Shown: in pieces, positions 4,666 to 8,058 of the stretch
Position numbering within the stretch: the stretch's first letter is position 1
How the letters are laid out: each line of letters opens with the position of its first letter
Source: Spirochaetia bacterium
Lineage (GTDB): Bacteria > Spirochaetota > Spirochaetia > Treponematales > Treponemataceae
Assembly (NCBI GenBank): GCA_900770075.1
Contig: CAAGIZ010000013.1
Location: forward strand, 1 to 8,058
Length of the DNA: 8,058 nt
Direction of reading: 5' to 3'
Notes under the pieces: generated by a model
Databases searched by the model: none
Seen by the model: only the letters and a program-made list of their open reading frames with translations
What the model was told of the DNA's origin: nothing
Translations under genes and position numbers: made by a program

Positions 4666-5598
4666 CTATTTCTGGACAGGTTCCGTGTTTTTTTGAATCG
4701 TCTTCAGTGGAGAAATTTCAAGAATTTTGTTTTCAAGTTCTGAAAGCTGGCTTGAAATTCTTGCATCGATTGCACCAAAATCAGTCTCAACTATACAGCC
4801 ACCCTTATCCACAGAACTGTCTTCTACCACGGTTATTCCGCTCACGCTTTCAACCTGTTCCGTAAAATCTTTTATATGTTCGGTTGTAAGCTTTACGTCT
4901 TCCAGATTTACGCGGATTGTAACCTCGCCCCGGGCCTTTACCTTTTTAAGTGCAGAAAGTACATTCGCCATGACAACGGATTTTTGATTGTCAGACATAA
5001 CCTTTACAACTTTCCGCGTCATCAGAAGCACAAGCTGAACAATCTGTTCTTCCGTTTCGCTTAAAATCTGTTCCCTGCGGTTCAAAACCGCTTCAAGGAT
5101 TTTGTGGCTTCTGTCAATCATGCGGTTCACTTCTTCCTTGCCGGAATCGTAACCGTTTTTCTGCCCCTCTTTCAGACCTTCATCGTATGCGTTTTTCTTC
5201 AGTTCGTTTTTTTCGATTTCTGCCGCTGCATGAATTTGGTCAGCCTGATCTTTTGCATCTGCAACGATTTTCTGTGCTTCGGACTCCGCCTGTGCCTTTA
5301 TAACCTGAGCCTCATCGGTCTGCCTTTTTACCTCGTCAAAAGCCGCTTTTTTTGCGTTTTCGATGATTGCATCCGCCTGGGACTGGGCTTCGGCCAGCAG
5401 CTGTTGTTTTTCGGCTTCCCACTGAACTTTAAAAGCTTCCGCTTCCCGCCTTAAATCATCCGCCGTAGGCCCTGTGTACTGAGGCACTTCTTCAACTTCA
5501 ACTTCTTCAACCGGCTCTTCAAAAGAATGAACCAGTCCAAGCTTAAATTCACCGTCCTTTGCCTTTATTTCGCCAGGTTGAAACAAGTTTTTATTCAT
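4666..5598 (-). CDS. fliH: Flagellar assembly/export protein FliH
   Basis: A 310-residue cytoplasmic protein, the peripheral stalk of the export ATPase: it binds and restrains FliI and tethers it to the C ring. Residues 26-40 are acidic (PVEEVEVEEVP). Residues 45-135 are an Ala/Glu/Lys/Gln-rich coiled coil. Residues 141-153 form a perfect GxxxGxxxGxxxG run (G141, G145, G149, G153), the diagnostic helix-packing repeat of FliH. Residues 160-295 are the C-terminal domain related to the E subunit of V/A-type ATPases and to SctL, including DKGGCIVETDFGAIDARISSQ (264-284). The start ATG at 5598 has a Shine-Dalgarno GAGGA at 5606-5610 (7-nt spacing). It lies 33 nt after fliG and 26 nt before fliI. 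The order fliG-fliH-fliI confirms the assignment. Confidence 0.93.
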   Translation of the reverse strand: MNKNLFQPGEIKAKDGEFKLGLVHSFEEPVEEVEVEEVPQYTGPTADDLRREAEAFKVQWEAEKQQLLAEAQSQADAIIENAKKAAFDEVKRQTDEAQVIKAQAESEAQKIVADAKDQADQIHAAAEIEKNELKKNAYDEGLKEGQKNGYDSGKEEVNRMIDRSHKILEAVLNRREQILSETEEQIVQLVLLMTRKVVKVMSDNQKSVVMANVLSALKKVKARGEVTIRVNLEDVKLTTEHIKDFTEQVESVSGITVVEDSSVDKGGCIVETDFGAIDARISSQLSELENKILEISPLKTIQKNTEPVQK

Positions 5599-5605
5599 GT
5601 TGCCG

Positions 5606-5610
5606 TCCTC
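5606..5610 (-). promoter_or_regulatory. Ribosome binding site of fliH
   Basis: GAGGA on the minus strand, 7 nt upstream of the fliH ATG at 5598, in the 33-nt gap after fliG. A standard, well-spaced site. Confidence 0.6.
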
Positions 5611-5631
5611 TTTTTACGCTGGAATTCTGCC

Positions 5632-6711
5632 TTATACCACAAGCTCATCTTCACCAGAGCGGGCGATAACGATTTCACCTGCATCCTCAAGACGGCGGAT
5701 TGTAGAAACGATTTTCTGCTGAGCCTCTTCAACGTCCTTAAGGCGAACAGGTCCCATAAATTCCATATCTTCTTTTAACATGCTTGCGGCACGTTTTGAC
5801 ATATTGCGGAAAATTTTGTCCTGAACTTCCGTATCGACCGACTTGAGGGCCTTTGCCAGTTCCTGAGTATCGACTTCCCGCAGAACTTTCTGAATTGCAC
5901 GGTCGTCCAGCATGACGATATCTTCGAATACGAACATCCTCTTTTTGATTTCTTCTGCCAGATCCGGGTCGTCTTCTTCCAGAGATTCGATAATCTGCTT
6001 TTCTGAAGAACGATCTACCAGGTTGAGAATCTCAACGATGGATTCAACACCACCGGCAGCAGTATAGTCTTCGCTGGAAAGGGTCGAAAGCTTTTTCTCC
6101 AAAACCCGTTCAACTTCCCGGAGAACGTCAGGAGAAGTACGGTCCATGGTTGCAAGACGCCTTGAAACCTCCGGCTGGATTTCCGCAGGAAGGTTCTGCA
6201 GAATGATGGCCGCTTTGTTTGGTTCAAGATAGGCAAGAATAAGGGCAATCGTCTGAGGATACTCAGTCTGAATAAAGTTCAAAAGGTGTGAAGGATCCGT
6301 CCTCCGGATAAAGTCGAAAGGACGAACCTGAAGGCTGGAAGTAAGGCGGTTGATGATGTCGATTGCCTTTTGAGACCCCAGGGATTTTTCAAGAAGCTCC
6401 CGGGCATAATCAATACCGCCGGTAGAAATAAAGTTCTGGGCATCCATCAGGCTCTGAAATTCTTCCAGAACCTGATCTTTAAAATCTGCATCAACCGTTT
6501 CAAGCCGGGCAATTTCAAAGGTTAAGGTTTCAACCTCGTCTTCCCGCAGGTGTTTCATTATTTCGGAAGAAACATCGCTTCCAAGGGAAACCAGAAATAT
6601 AGCCGCTTTCTGCCGTCCTGTAAGACTCTTATAATCTTTTGAGCCGGATTTTTTTCCGCCGGACTTTACAGTAGACGGTTTTGCAGCAGTTTTTGCTTTC
6701 TCTTCAGCCAT
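5632..6711 (-). CDS. fliG: Flagellar motor switch protein FliG
   Basis: A 359-residue C-ring protein that binds the FliF C-terminus, contacts FliM, and meets the stator to make torque. Residues 1-28 are a Lys/Ser/Ala/Gly-rich extension before the usual start of the fold at LTGRQKAAIFLVSLG (30-44). The N domain runs to about 115. The middle domain carries EYPQ at 150-153, where most FliGs have EHPQ (FliM-binding motif). The C domain carries the MFxF hinge as MFVFEDI (259-265), followed by the charged torque helix DDRAIQKVLREVD (269-281) and the conserved KIFRNMSKRAASMLKEDME and GPVRL motifs. Spirochaetes often have two FliG proteins; position between fliF and fliH corresponds to T. pallidum FliG-2. 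The ATG at 6711 is 3 nt after the fliF stop, with a strong Shine-Dalgarno inside the fliF 3' end, suggesting translational coupling. Confidence 0.96.
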   Translation of the reverse strand: MAEEKAKTAAKPSTVKSGGKKSGSKDYKSLTGRQKAAIFLVSLGSDVSSEIMKHLREDEVETLTFEIARLETVDADFKDQVLEEFQSLMDAQNFISTGGIDYARELLEKSLGSQKAIDIINRLTSSLQVRPFDFIRRTDPSHLLNFIQTEYPQTIALILAYLEPNKAAIILQNLPAEIQPEVSRRLATMDRTSPDVLREVERVLEKKLSTLSSEDYTAAGGVESIVEILNLVDRSSEKQIIESLEEDDPDLAEEIKKRMFVFEDIVMLDDRAIQKVLREVDTQELAKALKSVDTEVQDKIFRNMSKRAASMLKEDMEFMGPVRLKDVEEAQQKIVSTIRRLEDAGEIVIARSGEDELVV

Positions 6712-6714
6712 AAA

Positions 6715-8039
6715 CTATTCCTCCAAAAGCCAGGTTCTGATGAGCATTGCCACGTCTTCAGGGTGCTCTTTTGCCATGGCAATGGCATTTTCCTGAAGTT
6801 CAGCCCTCTTGCGCTCTTCCACGGACATCGTAACATCCTGCAGACCTTCCTGTTTTGCATCCCAAAGAGCCTTTTCCCTCTCTGCCTGCTGACGGCGGAG
6901 AATTTCCTCTTCCCGAAGACGGCGCCTTCTTTCCAGTTCCCGGCTTATAAACCTGAAGATTATGAATGCAAGGAGAATGACCGTAATTCCTGCCAGTGAA
7001 AAAATCACAGTACGTCTTGTTTCTTCCTTGCGGAAAAATGCCTCTTCTTCCCGGTTCCATTCAGCATCCCTTGGAATAGGAAAACTTGTTATGCTGACCG
7101 TATCGCCCCGGCTCTTGGAATAGTTTATTCCAGCCTTGACCAGATCAGTAACTTCATCGATTACTTTCTGACTTACAGGATAATAAACCCTGAAGAAATG
7201 CCCCATGCTGATTCTGTAATTTTCCGAGGAAATATCATTCTGCCTGCAGTAATCTCGCCATGTAGAAATGTTCTGGTCTGTTATGACCACAGGCTTTCTG
7301 TTTTTATCAAGAACAGTTTCCCAAAGACCGTCGATGTTTGCAGAGGCAGAAATTCTCTTTAATTCCGAATTCTGCACGGTATGACGCTGTTCAGTGTTGG
7401 TAACGTTGTTTTTTATTACGCCTTCCTCGGTAGACTTTCCTATGACGTTGGACATATCAGAATATACGGGAGGATTCTGCCCTTCAACCCCTGCAGGTCC
7501 TTCCGGGTTGTAGCCGGTTCCAGTCCAGCCTTTCTTTACTTCCTGAGAAGAAATTGTAATGGACTCCCGTTTTTCAGTCGTATCATAAGGTTTGTCCGGA
7601 TCCTGTTCCGTGAAGATGATTGGAGTATAGATAGTCTGATCCCTGGTAACAAGGCTCATATCTTTTTCAATTTTTACAGCCAGATCCCGAACCCTGTCAG
7701 CACCATTGAAGTTCTTCTGAAGCAGTTCAAGAACCCTTTTTCTGAGTTTTTCCTCTTCTTCCGTAACGATTTTGTTTTCTTTGCGGATATTATCCAGACG
7801 GTCGCTTTCTGCAAGGCTCTCAAAATCGTTGAGGACATTGCCAAAGTTATCAGCCAAAGTCAGGTTTTCTGCAGTAAGACCGACTACAGAACGGAGGATT
7901 AAATCCTGCAGCCCCTTAATCCGGCGTCTGTCCTCCTTCATGGTGCTGTTAGGCTTAAAGGTTACGGTAACAGAAGCAGTAACGGGTTTCTGGTCAGTTG
8001 AAAAAAGTTCTTTTTCCGGAGAAGTGATTACGACATCTG
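6715..8039 (-). CDS. fliF: Flagellar MS-ring protein FliF (5' end missing)
   Basis: About 440 C-terminal residues are present; the family is usually near 550-570, so roughly 100-130 N-terminal residues, including the signal-like first membrane helix, lie beyond the contig edge. The reading frame stays open upstream of the ATG at 7941 and encodes family sequence (KPVTASVTVTFKPNSTM), so that ATG is internal and not the start. Numbering from that Met, the periplasmic ring-building region (RBM3) spans to about residue 290, interrupted by the expected disordered loop (KKGWTGTGYNPEGPAGVEG, 136-154). The second membrane helix is at about 311-332 (TVIFSLAGITVILLAFIIF). A charged cytoplasmic tail follows and ends with the FliG-binding segment KEHPEDVAMLIRTWLLEE (391-408). 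FliF is the inner-membrane MS ring and the base on which FliG assembles. The frame continues into adapter sequence, which must not be translated. Confidence 0.95.
6718..6724 (-). promoter_or_regulatory. Ribosome binding site of fliG inside the fliF 3' end
   Basis: GGAGGAA on the minus strand, 6 nt before the fliG ATG at 6711. It also encodes the last two Glu codons of FliF, immediately before its TAG. The 3-nt gap between genes and the embedded strong site suggest translational coupling of MS-ring and switch proteins. Confidence 0.75.
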
Positions 8040-8058
8040 AGATCGGAAGAGCGTCGTG
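8040..8058. other. Illumina TruSeq adapter remnant (contamination)
   Basis: The last 19 bases, AGATCGGAAGAGCGTCGTG, are identical to the start of the standard Illumina TruSeq read-through adapter. The first A (8040) could also be genomic. On the minus strand they are in frame with fliF and would encode HDALPI, a known adapter-derived artefact peptide. The true contig sequence ends at 8039 or 8040. Confidence 0.97.

Noticed and set aside
7939..7941. ATG 7941 as the start of a short FliF
   Set aside because: The frame upstream is open to the contig end and encodes conserved FliF sequence; the gene is cut by the edge, not short.

Overview
The window reads as a piece of a Treponema-like spirochaete chromosome. 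The reasons are the gene order fliF-fliG-fliH-fliI-fliJ, which is the arrangement known from T. pallidum (the FliG-2 locus), the character of the FliF, FliG and FliH sequences, and a long nucleoside-kinase gene with a TGS/threonyl-tRNA-synthetase-like front half. The genus is inferred from protein character and synteny; no search was run. The last 19 bases (8040-8058) are Illumina adapter, so the right edge is the raw end of a contig. The left edge starts directly in a hairpin-rich stretch, which would fit an assembly break in a repeat.

Layout. 1-141: non-coding, with two stem-loops, a 16-bp perfect palindrome and a weak promoter. 142-612 (+): argR, an arginine repressor/AhrC-family regulator. 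613-844: no gene; it holds ten head-to-tail copies of a 19-bp unit (617-803) that end just before a good sigma70-type promoter (-35 at 810-815, -10 TATAAT at 833-838). 845-2485 (+): a TGS/ThrRS-like/uridine-kinase fusion protein. 2486-2676: no gene; three consecutive inverted repeats fill the space between convergent genes. 2677-8039 (-): five flagellar genes read fliF (5' end missing), fliG, fliH, fliI, fliJ, with gaps of 3 to 33 nt, almost certainly one operon whose promoter lies beyond the contig end.

How the genes work together. FliF forms the MS ring in the inner membrane. FliG sits on its cytoplasmic C-terminus as the torque-generating part of the C ring. FliH, FliI and FliJ are the stator, ATPase and central stalk of the flagellar type III export apparatus. 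argR and the kinase are transcribed in the other direction and have no obvious link to motility.

I found no defence system, mobile gene or new multi-gene system. The points most worth checking are the 19-bp tandem array directly upstream of the kinase promoter, the likely leaderless starts of both plus-strand genes (while all four flagellar genes with a visible start have Shine-Dalgarno sites), the palindrome cluster that reaches into the 3' end of fliJ, the long C-terminal tail of FliI, an Asp-to-Asn change in the expected arginine site of ArgR, and the adapter contamination.
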